Shown: positions 17,843 through 28,400, numbered from the stretch's first letter. The stretch: DNA of 62,295 bases from Allocoprobacillus merdigallinarum (GCA_019117525.1 DWZO01000093.1:1-62295); one strand, 5' to 3'. Notes: generated from the letters alone by a model not told the origin. Made by a program: numbers and translations.

Positions 17843-18721
17843 ATGGATAACGATAAAAGTATTAAAACATTAACAAGGTCAAAATTAAGACCGTTTCGAT
17901 ATCATCCTTATAAGGTAAAGGAAGATGAAGACATGGCAAATCTGGTGAACAGTATTAAAGAAGAGGGTGTCATTAGTCCAATCATTGTAAGAAAGGTTGG
18001 AAAGGATAACTATGAAATACTGTCAGGTCATCGAAGATTCAAGGCTTGTCAGATTTTAGATATAAAAGAAATTCCTGTTATTGTAAAAGATATTCAGATG
18101 CCTGAAGCAGCAATCTATGTTGTTGACAGTAATTTGCAAAGGGAGAATCTTCTTCCCAGTGAAAAGGCCTTTGCCTATAAATTAAAATATGATGCATTGA
18201 AACATCAGGGAAAAATCAGTGAAGATTTAACTTCGTATCAACTTGGTACGAAGTACAAAACTGATTCAGCTGTTCAAATAGCACAACAAGAAGGAACAAG
18301 TAGAGCACAAATATACAGATATATTCGTTTAACAAATTTAAATGAAGGATTACTGGATTATTTGGATCAGGGAAGGATAGCATTCAATCCTGCAGTTGAA
18401 CTGTCTTATTTGAGTAAAAGACAGCAGGATATTTTACTAGAGGCAATTAATGATTTAGATGCAACTCCTTCGTTTTCTCAAGCTCAGTATTTAAGGCAAT
18501 TAGCTAAAGAAGGTAAATATACTGGAGATATTGTTTATGATGTTTTAGATGAACTTAAACCTAATCAAAAAGAAAAACTAAAAATCGATATGGAAGATTT
18601 AAAAGATTATTTTGATAGAGGAACAACACCTAATGAAATGATTAAGATTATAAAAGAATCGTTATCTCAATATAATTCTAAACAAAATTCCAAGAAAGAA
18701 GAAAACGATTTAAAAATATAA
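17843..18721 (+). CDS. ParB/Spo0J-family partition protein (first copy)
   Basis: This 292-residue protein opens with RSKLRPFRYHPYKV, the usual ParB entry, then the N-terminal nuclease-like/CTPase domain with LSGHRRFKACQIL (GHRR box) near residue 60. A segment DSNLQRENLLPSEKAFAYK near 100 and the helix-turn-helix GTSRAQIYRYIRLTN near 153 follow. It should bind a centromere-like DNA site and spread from it. It is separated from ParA by an unknown gene. AAAAGGAGG precedes the ATG. Confidence 0.9.
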   Translation: MDNDKSIKTLTRSKLRPFRYHPYKVKEDEDMANLVNSIKEEGVISPIIVRKVGKDNYEILSGHRRFKACQILDIKEIPVIVKDIQMPEAAIYVVDSNLQRENLLPSEKAFAYKLKYDALKHQGKISEDLTSYQLGTKYKTDSAVQIAQQEGTSRAQIYRYIRLTNLNEGLLDYLDQGRIAFNPAVELSYLSKRQQDILLEAINDLDATPSFSQAQYLRQLAKEGKYTGDIVYDVLDELKPNQKEKLKIDMEDLKDYFDRGTTPNEMIKIIKESLSQYNSKQNSKKEENDLKI

Positions 18722-18774
18722 AATATATTAAAGAAAGCTTTAATGTCTATTTACCCGCAGGAAAGGTGGTCAGT

Positions 18775-19713
18775 ATGATCAGTCAAAATGTTTATGTAAA
18801 ATTTGATACATTCAATACAAGAGATGAAGTATTGGATTTTGTTTATGATGAGAAAGAATTAAATTCAAATATTAACAATTGGAAAGAAGATTTAGATAAA
18901 TATATAAGTTACAAAGATAAACACTTAAAAAAATACAGAGAGGAATCCAATTACAGAAATATATATGCTTATCATTTAACGGTATTGATACCTATTGAAT
19001 TACAAAATCAGAAAGAAGAATTTGTAAAGAATTATATGGAAAATATTGATAAGAGATTTATAAGAAATATGTATGTATTTAAATTTATTCAAAAAGGAAA
19101 AGGAATCTTTGCTGAAATTATGGCAATTACTCGATATGTTTATAAAAAATCAAAGAAAGTTGCTAAAAAGTATAAAAGGGATTTTTATTATGACAGTCAA
19201 ACCAAAAAACTCTGTCTTAAAACAAATCCGAATGCTGTATTAAAAATTAAAAAAGGAAGTCATGTGTTAGACGATAATGGAGAAAAAGTATATGAGGTAA
19301 TGGAAGTATCCGAAAAAGAAGACAGGATATTTACTTATAAAAAAATACAGGATTTAACTGAAAAATTAAAATCTTGTGTGATATCCACGGTCAATCAAAT
19401 GACTTCTTTTCCTGTAATTACTAAAGTTGTTTCAAGAATTACCATTGAAGATGACGACAGTAAACATATAAAAGCAAAAAAAAGAAAAAGAAATATCGAA
19501 ATTAGAAAAATCAATAGAACAATTATGAGATTTATTGAATCAATGACTTTTGGAAAGATTGCTGACAGTGATGAAGTAGAAGATTTAAATGATGAATTTG
19601 TTAGAAAAGCTGATAATATGATTCATAAACTTAACAGAAAAATTGAAGATGTAGAACAGTTTTTAAATAAATGGTGGCATAAGAACATTTTAGACGGTAA
19701 CTTTGCCGTGTAA
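18775..19713 (+). CDS. Unknown basic protein between parB and parA
   Basis: This 312-residue, Lys-rich protein has a segment AYHLTVLIPIELQ near residue 65 and a basic coiled tail; no family is recognised. A replication or DNA-binding role is possible from context only. ATG 18775 fits the AAAGGTGG site better than GTG 18766. Its last codons (DGNFAV then stop) are encoded by the first copy of the dispersed palindrome, in the same frame as the HGNVAV copies of later genes. Confidence 0.65.
   Translation: MISQNVYVKFDTFNTRDEVLDFVYDEKELNSNINNWKEDLDKYISYKDKHLKKYREESNYRNIYAYHLTVLIPIELQNQKEEFVKNYMENIDKRFIRNMYVFKFIQKGKGIFAEIMAITRYVYKKSKKVAKKYKRDFYYDSQTKKLCLKTNPNAVLKIKKGSHVLDDNGEKVYEVMEVSEKEDRIFTYKKIQDLTEKLKSCVISTVNQMTSFPVITKVVSRITIEDDDSKHIKAKKRKRNIEIRKINRTIMRFIESMTFGKIADSDEVEDLNDEFVRKADNMIHKLNRKIEDVEQFLNKWWHKNILDGNFAV
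19693..19710. repeat. Dispersed palindrome, copy 1 (one mismatch)
   Basis: GACGGTAA-CT-TTGCCGTG. It overlaps the final codons of the upstream gene, encoding DGNFAV. Confidence 0.8.
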
Positions 19714-19726
19714 TAAAAACAGAAGG

Positions 19727-19740
19727 CGGCAACATTGCCG
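19727..19740. repeat. Dispersed palindrome, copy 2
   Basis: CGGCAA-CA-TTGCCG, intergenic, 16 bases after copy 1 and about 95 bases before parA. Confidence 0.85.
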
Positions 19741-19834
19741 GATAGCTTTTTGTACATTTAAAAAATCATCTTAAATGTATGAAAATAAATGACGAAAGGT
19801 ACTGATAGTTAATTGTCAGGATAGGTAAATAGAA

Positions 19835-20710
19835 ATGAAAACAATAAGCGTTATAAATCAAAAAGGTGGAGTTGGTAAAACACAAACATCAATTAATCTC
19901 GCAGTAGGACTTGCTCGAACAGGGAAAAAAGTTCTCCTTATTGATGCAGATGCACAAGGAAATGCAACCAATTATTTTTGTAAGGATGTAAACAACCTAG
20001 ATTTAATAAAATTTGCAACATCAAATTTTAATGATAAACAGCCAATTGAATGGTTAGAAGAAACATTAGGTGCACCATATTTTGAAAATGATATAAATGG
20101 TCTTTTACTAGGTGAGTGCAATATAAATGATGCAATATACATTACTGAATATGAAAATCTTCATTTTATTCCATCAACGGAAACAAAATTGATTAATACG
20201 GATCAGCTTATAAAAACTTCAAATAAGCTACAACATAATAGATTGAAAAAAGCATTAAGAGACATAAGAAATAAATATGACTATGTCGTTATAGATAATG
20301 CACCAACATTTAATACGATTACATTAAATACATTATTTGCAAGTGATGAAATTATTATTCCATTAAAAGTTGGAAGATTTGAAGTTGCAGGATTTATACA
20401 GACAATGAAGGAATTAGAAAATCTTATGATTGATTTTGAATGTCAGTATAAGATAAATATTCTCTTTAATATGATTCCAAGAGGAAGACGAGCTTCCTAT
20501 CATGCATTTATGAATAAATTTAAAGCATTATTTGATAGTTTCGATGGATTTTATCAGATACAGGTTTTAAACAGCACGGTTGGTTATCAAGAAGCAGTTG
20601 CTGCTAAATCAAGTTTATCAAGTAAAATGATTATAGATTCAAAAAGCAAGATTGCTGAAGATTACAGAAATCTTGTTAAAGAAGTTTTAGAAGAGGAAGC
20701 GGGTGATTAA
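19835..20710 (+). CDS. parA: ParA-family partition ATPase
   Basis: This Walker-type ATPase drives DNA partition with ParB. The deviant Walker A is KGGVGKTQTS (residues 10-19), Walker A' is LLIDADAQGNAT and Walker B is DYVVIDNAPTF near residue 150. At 291 residues it matches plasmid ParA/Soj without an N-terminal HTH. Two palindromes lie 95-140 bases upstream, as expected of a parS or operator region. The second parB starts at its stop codon. Confidence 0.93.
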   Translation: MKTISVINQKGGVGKTQTSINLAVGLARTGKKVLLIDADAQGNATNYFCKDVNNLDLIKFATSNFNDKQPIEWLEETLGAPYFENDINGLLLGECNINDAIYITEYENLHFIPSTETKLINTDQLIKTSNKLQHNRLKKALRDIRNKYDYVVIDNAPTFNTITLNTLFASDEIIIPLKVGRFEVAGFIQTMKELENLMIDFECQYKINILFNMIPRGRRASYHAFMNKFKALFDSFDGFYQIQVLNSTVGYQEAVAAKSSLSSKMIIDSKSKIAEDYRNLVKEVLEEEAGD

Positions 20711-20711
20711 T

Positions 20712-21425
20712 ATGAGTTTAACGGACTTACAAAACTTAAAAGCAAAAAGAAACAGAATTATTGGAATGAAAAAAATTGATCTTCTAGATATCAGACCAAA
20801 TACCTTAAACAGTTTTCCTCAAGATGATATTGAAGAATTGAAAGAAAATATATTTGCTGAAGGATTACAGAAACCTTTGGAAGTCTATCAGGATGGAGAT
20901 CATTTTGTCTTACTTGGAGGACATAGAAGATATAATGCTCTAGTTGAACTTTTAATGGATGATAAAATCGATCCTGATGTTAACTGTATAATCAGTGCAA
21001 AACCTAAAGATAATGCAGATGAAGAGCTGATGATTATTTCTTCTAATGCGCAACGTCCAATGAATGATCAATTACGATTAATGCTTACTCAAAAGCTTCT
21101 TAATATTTTAGAAGGTAATCCTACAAAGAAACCTGCAGGCATGGAAACAAGACAATGGATAGCAGGTTATCTAGGATGCTCTGCAAGAACAGTTCAAAAA
21201 TATATCAATACATTGAAAGGAAAGAAAAAAGAAGTTTTTAAAGAACCCAGTCCTAAATTAGAATATGCAGAAGGGTTGTTAAGAGACAGATTATCTACCA
21301 AAGTAAAAATTACTGAAAAAAAGATAACTGTTTCTTATACAGGTATTGATGATCTTAACAGAGTTCTTGATTTAATGGGTGCATTAGAAAAAAGTGAAAC
21401 CATAGGAGATGTCAAAAATGTTTAA
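20712..21425 (+). CDS. ParB-family partition protein (second copy)
   Basis: This is about 237 residues from ATG 20712; GTG 20703 is possible. It has MKKIDLLDIRPNTLN, then LLGGHRRYNALVEL (GHRR box) near residue 70, SSNAQRPMNDQLRLML near 110 and an HTH-like LGCSARTVQKYINTL near 155. It is clearly distinct from the first ParB. It directly follows parA, so it is the likelier partner of ParA. Its end overlaps the SSB-like gene. Confidence 0.85.
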   Translation: MSLTDLQNLKAKRNRIIGMKKIDLLDIRPNTLNSFPQDDIEELKENIFAEGLQKPLEVYQDGDHFVLLGGHRRYNALVELLMDDKIDPDVNCIISAKPKDNADEELMIISSNAQRPMNDQLRLMLTQKLLNILEGNPTKKPAGMETRQWIAGYLGCSARTVQKYINTLKGKKKEVFKEPSPKLEYAEGLLRDRLSTKVKITEKKITVSYTGIDDLNRVLDLMGALEKSETIGDVKNV

Positions 21426-21711
21426 AGTTCAAATATCAGGAAGATTGGATGGAAAACCTAGACTTAAAAGAGTTGCAAACAGAGATGTTTGCAATTTTAC
21501 TATACGTTGTAGAAATGAATTTGATAAAGATAATTCTTATGTCAGATGTGCTATTTGGGGTAAAAAAGCATCAAGATTTTTTTATGAAGTTAATGAAGAA
21601 AAAGATATATTTATTGAAGGCAGTGGTTTAAATAAACAGTTAAGAAATATAAATGGCTTAAATAATTATGTTTTCACAGTCAATTGTGAAAATTATCAGA
21701 TATTGACTTAA
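21409..21711 (+). CDS. ssb: Single-stranded DNA-binding-like protein, short
   Basis: This 97-100-residue protein has an OB-fold SSB pattern: FKVQISGRLDGKPRLK, VCNFTIRC, YVRCAIWGKKA and FIEGSGL. It lacks the Gly-rich acidic tail of housekeeping SSB. It probably coats ssDNA during transfer or replication of the element. ATG 21418 is an alternative start. Translationally coupled to the second parB by a 17-base overlap. Confidence 0.75.
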   Translation: MSKMFKVQISGRLDGKPRLKRVANRDVCNFTIRCRNEFDKDNSYVRCAIWGKKASRFFYEVNEEKDIFIEGSGLNKQLRNINGLNNYVFTVNCENYQILT

Positions 21712-21777
21712 GATATAATGTTTTCATCTCTATATGAATGAACGATATCTAATGAAAATAATTTAATAGATTAATTT

Positions 21778-21809
21778 AGTGTTATTCATAATTGAATAGC
21801 ACTTTTTTA
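21778..21809 (+). terminator. Terminator after the partition operon
   Basis: AGTGTTATTC and GAATAGCACT pair (one G-T), followed by TTTTTT. Confidence 0.75.
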
Positions 21810-21832
21810 TTTGATAAGGAGAAGTCTAAAAA

Positions 21833-22588
21833 ATGAATGAAGAATTAAAGAAAAAGGTCATAGATTTATTAGAATACGCTAAAACAAATGAACCTGACAA
21901 GATTATTGAATATATAGATAGAAATTTTATAAATAATCCACATGATATTTATTGTGCTCTTTATAGTACAGATTTTTATGAAACAAACAGATCAATCTAT
22001 AATTTTTCTGATAACAATCCAACAGTCTTAATCGTTTCTTACGATGAAGGAGACAGGATTGGAAGCAAATTCAGTAATCCTGATATTGATATCTATTTTG
22101 ATTTGCAAAGAGAATCAGAATTCAATCAAAATCATGATTTCTTTATTTTGAAAAAAGGTAAATTTAATCATGACAATAATATTTTGGAATATTTAGATTT
22201 AATAACAAATGATTATAAATTAATAAAAGAAGATATCATTGATGAACTGACAACAACTAAATATGAAACTTATATTCCATATCATTATTTCAAACAGATA
22301 CCAGTTCAAATGCTTGCAAACGAAAATATAGAAGATGCAGTAATAAATAAAATCTGGGATGTGGCCAAAACAAATAAGAACTTGTATGTGGATCAGTATG
22401 ACTATGGACGCTTTGGTGGTGAGGATGTTCCTAAATGGAAAATGAACGAACTTGAATGGTTTATGAAATTAAAAGAAGAAGTTCCTGTAAATGTAAGATT
22501 AAAATATCGAATGAGATTTGCTAATGAAATAAACGATTATTTAAACAGTCAAAAAAAACTGGAAGATGAAAAAGAGATGGCTTTGTGA
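21833..22588 (+). CDS. Unknown protein upstream of primase
   Basis: This 251-residue soluble acidic protein begins with a helical segment and ends in a charged tail. It contains YVDQYDYGRFGGEDVPKW near residue 185. I do not recognise it. It overlaps the primase-like gene by a few bases, so the two are probably co-translated. A GGAGAAG site precedes the ATG. Confidence 0.6.
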   Translation: MNEELKKKVIDLLEYAKTNEPDKIIEYIDRNFINNPHDIYCALYSTDFYETNRSIYNFSDNNPTVLIVSYDEGDRIGSKFSNPDIDIYFDLQRESEFNQNHDFFILKKGKFNHDNNILEYLDLITNDYKLIKEDIIDELTTTKYETYIPYHYFKQIPVQMLANENIEDAVINKIWDVAKTNKNLYVDQYDYGRFGGEDVPKWKMNELEWFMKLKEEVPVNVRLKYRMRFANEINDYLNSQKKLEDEKEMAL

Positions 22589-23544
22589 TGAAAAAAGATA
22601 AAGAACTGATTGAAAAACTAAAGAAAATTGATCTTGTGTTTCTAGCCTCTCACCTTGGATTTACTCCTGTCAGCAAAAGCTCAAAGTATTATACCTTAGA
22701 AGAACATGATTCTTTTATGATAAAGCTTCAGGATAATACCTTTCAATGGTATTCAAGAGGAAATTATGGAAATGCCATTTCGATGTGTATGTATTTAGGT
22801 GCTGAAGTCGATAAAAGATTTCAAAGCTACAGTTATTCAGTTGATTATCTTGAAAAACTATATCTGCAAATGAAGGATAATATTATTATTGATAATATAA
22901 AACCTCATGAAAATGTAAAAAAAGATCCAGAAACTTTGAAATTACCATTTTCAGCAAATAATAACAAAAAAGTCTATTCTTATCTTCGAAACAGATGTAT
23001 TTCAGAAGAAATCATAGATTATTTTGTATATAACAGATGGCTTTATCAAAACAGGTACACAGACAATCTTGTATTTGTTTCCTATAAAGAGGATAAGCCT
23101 GTTTTTGTATGCGAAAAAGGGATTATTCAGGAGCAGAGATTCATGAAAGAATACAGTGCCAATGACTACAATCATTGTTTTTATATTGATCATGGTTCAG
23201 ATTGTTTAATTGTTACCGAAGCCATAGTAGATATGATGTCTCTTATGGAACTTGCAGAAGATTATAAAAGATACAACTATCTTTCAATAAACTCTGTAAC
23301 AAAATATCAAGCTATTTTCGAACATTTAAAAAATGATCCTAAAATCAAAAGTGTATTGATGAGAGTAGATCATGATAAAGCAGGAATCAAATTGAATAAA
23401 AAAGTATGTTCAGAACTTAAAGAACAATTTCCTCATATCAGGGTCAGTGTTGAATATCCTCCAAAAGAAAAAGACTGGAATGATTATTTGGTCTATCAAA
23501 TAAATCAACGAGAAAAGGTTGATGCATATACAATCATATTTTAA
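22588..23544 (+). CDS. DUF3991/TOPRIM-type primase-like protein
   Basis: The N-terminal part resembles the small zinc-finger-like DUF3991 region (FQWYSRGNYGNAISM near residue 50). The C-terminal part is a TOPRIM fold: LIVTEAIVDMMSLM near 210 gives the conserved Glu, and MRVDHDKAGIKLNKK near 265 the DxD. Such proteins are common on conjugative elements and may prime the complementary strand after transfer. It starts at ATG 22588, overlapping the previous stop. Confidence 0.75.
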   Translation: MKKDKELIEKLKKIDLVFLASHLGFTPVSKSSKYYTLEEHDSFMIKLQDNTFQWYSRGNYGNAISMCMYLGAEVDKRFQSYSYSVDYLEKLYLQMKDNIIIDNIKPHENVKKDPETLKLPFSANNNKKVYSYLRNRCISEEIIDYFVYNRWLYQNRYTDNLVFVSYKEDKPVFVCEKGIIQEQRFMKEYSANDYNHCFYIDHGSDCLIVTEAIVDMMSLMELAEDYKRYNYLSINSVTKYQAIFEHLKNDPKIKSVLMRVDHDKAGIKLNKKVCSELKEQFPHIRVSVEYPPKEKDWNDYLVYQINQREKVDAYTIIF

Positions 23545-23560
23545 AAAAGGCGGTGAAAGA

Positions 23561-24184
23561 ATGAAATGGAAAATTATTGCTTTGTTACTGGTTGCAGTTT
23601 TGATATCAGGTTGTGGTTTTCATCAAGAAAATAAAGAGAATCAAAAAAATGAGAATTATTATAAGCTAAATACTGATACTACAATCAGCAATTATGAAAA
23701 GCTTTCAAATGATGGCATAGATTATATCTATCCCAATTTTTTGAGTCGAAAATGGAGTGTATCTAAACAGTTAGAACGTGAAAGTTCTATGAAAGTAAAT
23801 AAATCGAATGATGCTGAGTTTTATGTCATTAGGAAAAATTATCTTAATTTCTTAAACAAGGTAGATAAATCATTAGATGGACATGAACTAAAGAGCTGTA
23901 TGCAAGAAGAAATAAAAAAATACTTAGGTTCTTTAACACCTGAAGACAGTAAAATGAATTATGTAAACAACATTAAATTTTATGATGAATATGGTATATC
24001 TTCAAAGGATAATGTTAAAAAATATTATTATATGATCAGTTTTCAAAGTGATCTGGAAATCCCATCAGTAGGTCATTATAAAGTACCAACGTTAATGATT
24101 GTTAAATACAGTGATAAAAATGATATGAACAATGTAAAAGAAATGTTTGAAAATATGAAAAGCTGGATGCTCAAGGCTGAATGA
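23561..24184 (+). CDS. Predicted lipoprotein, unknown function
   Basis: This protein has a short signal peptide ending in the lipobox LISGCG (Cys about residue 19), then a polar domain of ~185 residues. It is presumably anchored on the outer membrane face. ATG 23561 fits the AAAGGCGGTGA site; the longer reading frame from 23519 overlaps the primase. No known family. It may be a surface-exclusion or adhesion factor, but the sequence does not show this. Confidence 0.7.
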   Translation: MKWKIIALLLVAVLISGCGFHQENKENQKNENYYKLNTDTTISNYEKLSNDGIDYIYPNFLSRKWSVSKQLERESSMKVNKSNDAEFYVIRKNYLNFLNKVDKSLDGHELKSCMQEEIKKYLGSLTPEDSKMNYVNNIKFYDEYGISSKDNVKKYYYMISFQSDLEIPSVGHYKVPTLMIVKYSDKNDMNNVKEMFENMKSWMLKAE

Positions 24185-24257
24185 TTAATTTATGTAATTT
24201 TGTACATTTTTGTTTAAAAATACAAAAGGATATGATGAATTAAAGGAGATGAATTTA

Positions 24258-25112
24258 ATGAACAAAATTATTCAGGCAAAACTAAAAAATAGTAAAATCA
24301 TTTTTATTGCTGTTATTTGTATTTTAATTATCGGAATAGCAGGACTTCTTATTTTTAACGCTACTGATAATTCTTCTGCTAAATTAGACAACAAAGGAAA
24401 TATTGCAAGTAAGATTTCAAACAATGTTAAAGAAAAAGATAAACAGAATGAAAAAGAAGATTCTAAAGGGGCGATTGAAGAAGAAGATAAAGACAGTGAA
24501 GATACTTTGGTTATTTCTAAAAACGGGTTAAATATTTCAAAAAAATCAGATGATTCAGTCAATTCAGGCAAAAAAAGCGATGATGAAAAGAAAAATAACA
24601 GCCAAAAAAGTACAAAGAGTAATGCTGAAACAAACAACTCGACTCAAAAGAACAATTCTAATAGTTCAAATAAATCAAATACCTCTAATAAATCGAATAG
24701 TTCTAGTTCAAACAGTACAAATAGTTTAAATAATTCGAGTAGTTCTGTTTCAAAACCATCACATGAACATGTTTACAATATTCCTGTCACTCAAAAGGTT
24801 CATCATGATGCAGTGACAAAAACAGAAACAGTTACGGTCGTAGATCAGGCAGCATATGATGAACCAATTTACGAATCACATCAGGTTTGTAAAGTATGCA
24901 ATAAGGATTTTGGTAAGGGTGAAAATGCTACAGTTGAAGCTATCAATCATAGTGTAGAAACAGGACATTCCTATCATTCTACAAGTGTTAAAGTGGGGAC
25001 AAAACATCACGCTGCAATTACACATCAGGAAACAAAGACAATTGTTGTGACACCTGCTTACGACGAAGAAAAAGTGACAGGCTACAGATGTTCGTGTGGT
25101 AAAACTAAATAG
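24258..25112 (+). CDS. Membrane-anchored Ser/Asn-rich surface protein with Cys-containing domain
   Basis: The membrane segment spans residues ~12-34. A long low-complexity Lys/Asp then Ser/Asn linker (~35-165) follows, and a C-terminal domain rich in His with CKVC and CSC pairs that could bind zinc. The linker suggests the domain is held away from the membrane. ATG 24258 is used because AAGGAG lies ten bases upstream. It resembles His/Thr-rich surface modules seen beside adhesins in gut Firmicutes; the role is unknown. Confidence 0.7.
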   Translation: MNKIIQAKLKNSKIIFIAVICILIIGIAGLLIFNATDNSSAKLDNKGNIASKISNNVKEKDKQNEKEDSKGAIEEEDKDSEDTLVISKNGLNISKKSDDSVNSGKKSDDEKKNNSQKSTKSNAETNNSTQKNNSNSSNKSNTSNKSNSSSSNSTNSLNNSSSSVSKPSHEHVYNIPVTQKVHHDAVTKTETVTVVDQAAYDEPIYESHQVCKVCNKDFGKGENATVEAINHSVETGHSYHSTSVKVGTKHHAAITHQETKTIVVTPAYDEEKVTGYRCSCGKTK

Positions 25113-25141
25113 TTTCATTAAAAAAATTCAGTAAATCAATC

Positions 25142-25179
25142 AAGGGCATAAGATATTTAAGATATGTCCTTTTTATTTT
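25142..25179 (+). terminator. Terminator after the Ser/Asn-rich protein
   Basis: AAGGGCATA and TATGTCCTTT pair (one G-T), with a T-rich tail. Confidence 0.7.
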
Positions 25180-25205
25180 TGAAAAAAGAAGAGAAAGGAA
25201 ATTAA

Positions 25206-25250
25206 ATGATTACAAAAATATATATGGAAAAATGGGTGTTCAAACCTTAA
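25206..25250 (+). CDS. 14-codon leader peptide ahead of the adhesin
   Basis: ATG 25206 has GAAAGGAA seven bases upstream and runs to TAA 25248-25250, encoding MITKIYMEKWVFKP. The stop directly abuts a terminator hairpin. This arrangement is typical of attenuation leaders, but a chance short frame cannot be excluded. Confidence 0.4.
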   Translation: MITKIYMEKWVFKP

Positions 25251-25281
25251 GGCAATCTTCGGATTGTCTTTTATTTTTATT
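25251..25281 (+). terminator. Terminator/attenuator hairpin before the adhesin
   Basis: GGCAATC-TTCG-GATTGTC (25251-25268) followed by TTTTATTTTT. The UUCG loop makes this a very stable hairpin. Confidence 0.75.
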
Positions 25282-25408
25282 AAAGGTCTGTCATGTTTGA
25301 CTGTAAATCCTATTCAAAAGGATTAAAAAATTAAAAAGAAGTAATTTTGCAAAATTATTATGTTTTTAGGAATGAAAATACAAAAAGAATAAAAAAAGGA
25401 GAAGAACA

Positions 25409-28400
25409 ATGAGAAAAAAATATTTTGATAAGCTATCAAAAATACTTGTTGTGATAGGCATGATTTTCTCGATATGTTTTTCTGCAGAAAACATATCAGT
25501 TAATGCTTGGGATGGTAATATTCCCCATGAATTTACAAAAGTAAAATCGATAACGTATCCAGAGTGGTGGAAGCGAAAATGTCCTCAGATCACCAAACAA
25601 TGGTCAACCTATATGTGTAAATATAATGGTCAATGGTCGTATTGTTTAGAAGCCAGCAAGAAGACACCAGCAGAAGGAAATTATACGGCATCCGTTATTG
25701 AAAACAACGTGATGGTCAGAAAATTTCTTTATTATGGTTTTGGTGGCCCAGCACAATGTCTTTTCAAAGGACAAGCTTTAACAGATGATGGCTTAAATGA
25801 AGAAGAAACAGGATATTTATATACACATGTTTTACTAAGTTTAGCTTACTCTGGTGATATGTGTGGTGCCAATATTGATGACTTGGAAAAGGCAGGTATT
25901 GGCTTAAAGTCAACATGGCAATACGTAGAAGGATTGCCTGATCCATCTAATGGCGCAAGTTTTTCAACTGGAAACAGTGCTGCATTTACGGCTGTTTTTG
26001 ATAAAATGAACATGATTCAAAAAACAAACAGTATTAAATTCAACGCAAGTTCCAATGAAACAGTACAGTTACCTTTACAAAGTAATGTTACGATTCATAT
26101 TGAAGGAACAAGTACACAACAAACAGGTGGAACTGCAACAGTTTATGGTGGACAATCATTTTATTTAACTGCACCACTAAAAAACAGTCCTAGTGATTAT
26201 GAAAGTGGAGCGTTAAACAGTTCTGCAAAAGGAAAATTCTGTGCTCTAGCCATCAGTTCAGGAAACAGTGCCAGTCAGACACATGGATCATGGGCTCAAG
26301 AGTCGGTTGATTCATTAAAATATTCTGTCAACTGGTTGGATTTTGGATATATTGATCTTCTTAAAAAATCAGCCAATGAAAATATGACAAATGGAAATAC
26401 CTGCTATACGTTGGAAGGTGCTAAATATGGTATTTACTCAGGTGATACTTTAGTAGGTACACTTATAACTGATAAAAACGGATATGCTAAATCAGATATT
26501 CTACCTGTTGGTAAATATGTTGTTAAAGAAACCAATGCAAGTGCAGGTTATGATGTTGATGAAGGAAGCTACAACGTCACAGTTGTAAAAGATCAGACTG
26601 TAACTGCAAATTCAAATGAAAAACCAAAGAATGACCCTATCGGAATTGAAATCGTAAAAAACGATGCTGAAACTTTAGGAGAACCACAAGGTGATGCCAC
26701 ATTAGATGATGCTGAATTTACAGTCAAATTTTATAATAAAGAATATGACAAGGATAATCTTCCTTCTAAAGCAACTAGAACTTGGGTGTTAAAAACAAAG
26801 AAACAGGCAAGTGGCAAATATATTGCTGGTCTTTCAAAAACATTCTTAAAAGAAGGATCAGGTGAACTCTATTATGATGATGAAAACCCATGTCTTCCAT
26901 TAGGAACAATTTCTATTGAAGAAACAAAGGCACCAAAAGGGTACTTGTTAAAAGGTTATAAATTAACTGTTACTGATACTGCAACAGGTAAAGTAACATC
27001 AGTAACTGATGGAAAATTTGTTGCTAAGATTACTAAAGAATATAAAGGTGCTAAGCTTCAATTTGGTAACGATGCAAACCAAATGGTCGTACAGGAAAAA
27101 GTAAAAAAACAAAAAGTACAGATTTTTAAATCAGGTTATCGCAATGGGATTTCTGAAGTTGTAAAAGGATTACAAGGCGCTAGCTTTACCTTTAAGCTCA
27201 AGTCAGAGGTTGATCACGTTGGATGGGACAGTGCAAAAGTCTATGATGTCATTACCACTGATGAAGATGGCTGGGCTATTACAAAGGATCTCCCTTATGG
27301 AGAATATCTAGTCAGAGAAACTGTAACACCAAAGGATTTTTATACGAATCCAAATTTCACTGTTTCTATTACGCAAGACACAAGTGAAATCAAAAAGGAT
27401 GAAGATAAGGTTAAAAAGGTTATCTTAAATAATCGACCAGTGGAAACGCAATTAAAACTTGTTAAAAAAGATCAGGAAACTGGTAAAAATGTCTCATTAA
27501 ATTCTGCTTCTTTTAAAATCGTTGCTGATGAAGATGTCTTAGAAGGTGGAAAAGTTGTCTATAAAAAAGGACAGACAATTACTCAAAAAGTGGGCGGTAA
27601 AAAATATGATACTTTCACAACAAACAGCAAAAATGTAGTTGTTGTCAAAACTGAATATACAAATGATGACGATGATAAAGGTGAAGTATTCCTTCCATTA
27701 CAGTTCTTTGCTGGTAAGTATCATCTTGAAGAAGTAAAAGTTCCTGAAGGATTTATTGGACTAGGGAAAACACAATCTTTTGAAATGACAGGTTTATTAG
27801 ATTTCTCGAAGGATGAAGATGGTGATCCAATCTATACAGTTACAGTTAAAGATGAACAGCCAAAAGGTTCAGTTCATTTAACAAAGACAGTTGTTGATCT
27901 TGATACTGATGTAGATTTAGTTGACAGAAGCGACTTATCTAAAATCCAATTCGTATTAAAAGCAAAAGAAAACATCTACTCTCCTGTTGATGGAAGTTTG
28001 ATGTTTGCAAAAGATGAAAAGATTACAACTGAAAGTTCAGGAGCTATTGTCAATACAGGGACTGAAATTGGAAAAGGAATTTATGCTTTATCAAAAGATG
28101 GCCAATTAGATATTTCAAATTTTCCTATGGGTACAGGAGAAGCAAAATACTATTTTGAAGAAGTAAAAACACTTGATGGATGTGTGTTAGATGAAGCTAA
28201 GCAATCCTTTACATTCAGACAAAAAGATTTTACAACTAAAAACTACAGTAAAGATTTAAATGTTGAAAATAAAACCACACATTTTGAATTCAATAAGACA
28301 GATGTTACTGGTGATAAGGAAGTACTAGGTGCTCAATTAACAATTACTGATGAGAAAGGTAATATTGTTGATCAATGGGTTTCAACAGAAAAACCTCATT

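Noticed and set aside
18231..18253. Inverted repeat CTTCGTA/TACGAAG inside the first parB
   Set aside because: Short, single and intragenic; it contains TTGGTAC but cannot be told from chance.
24272..24637. 121-codon minus-strand frame opposite the Ser/Asn-rich protein
   Set aside because: Low-complexity antisense of the Lys/Ser linker; no start signal.
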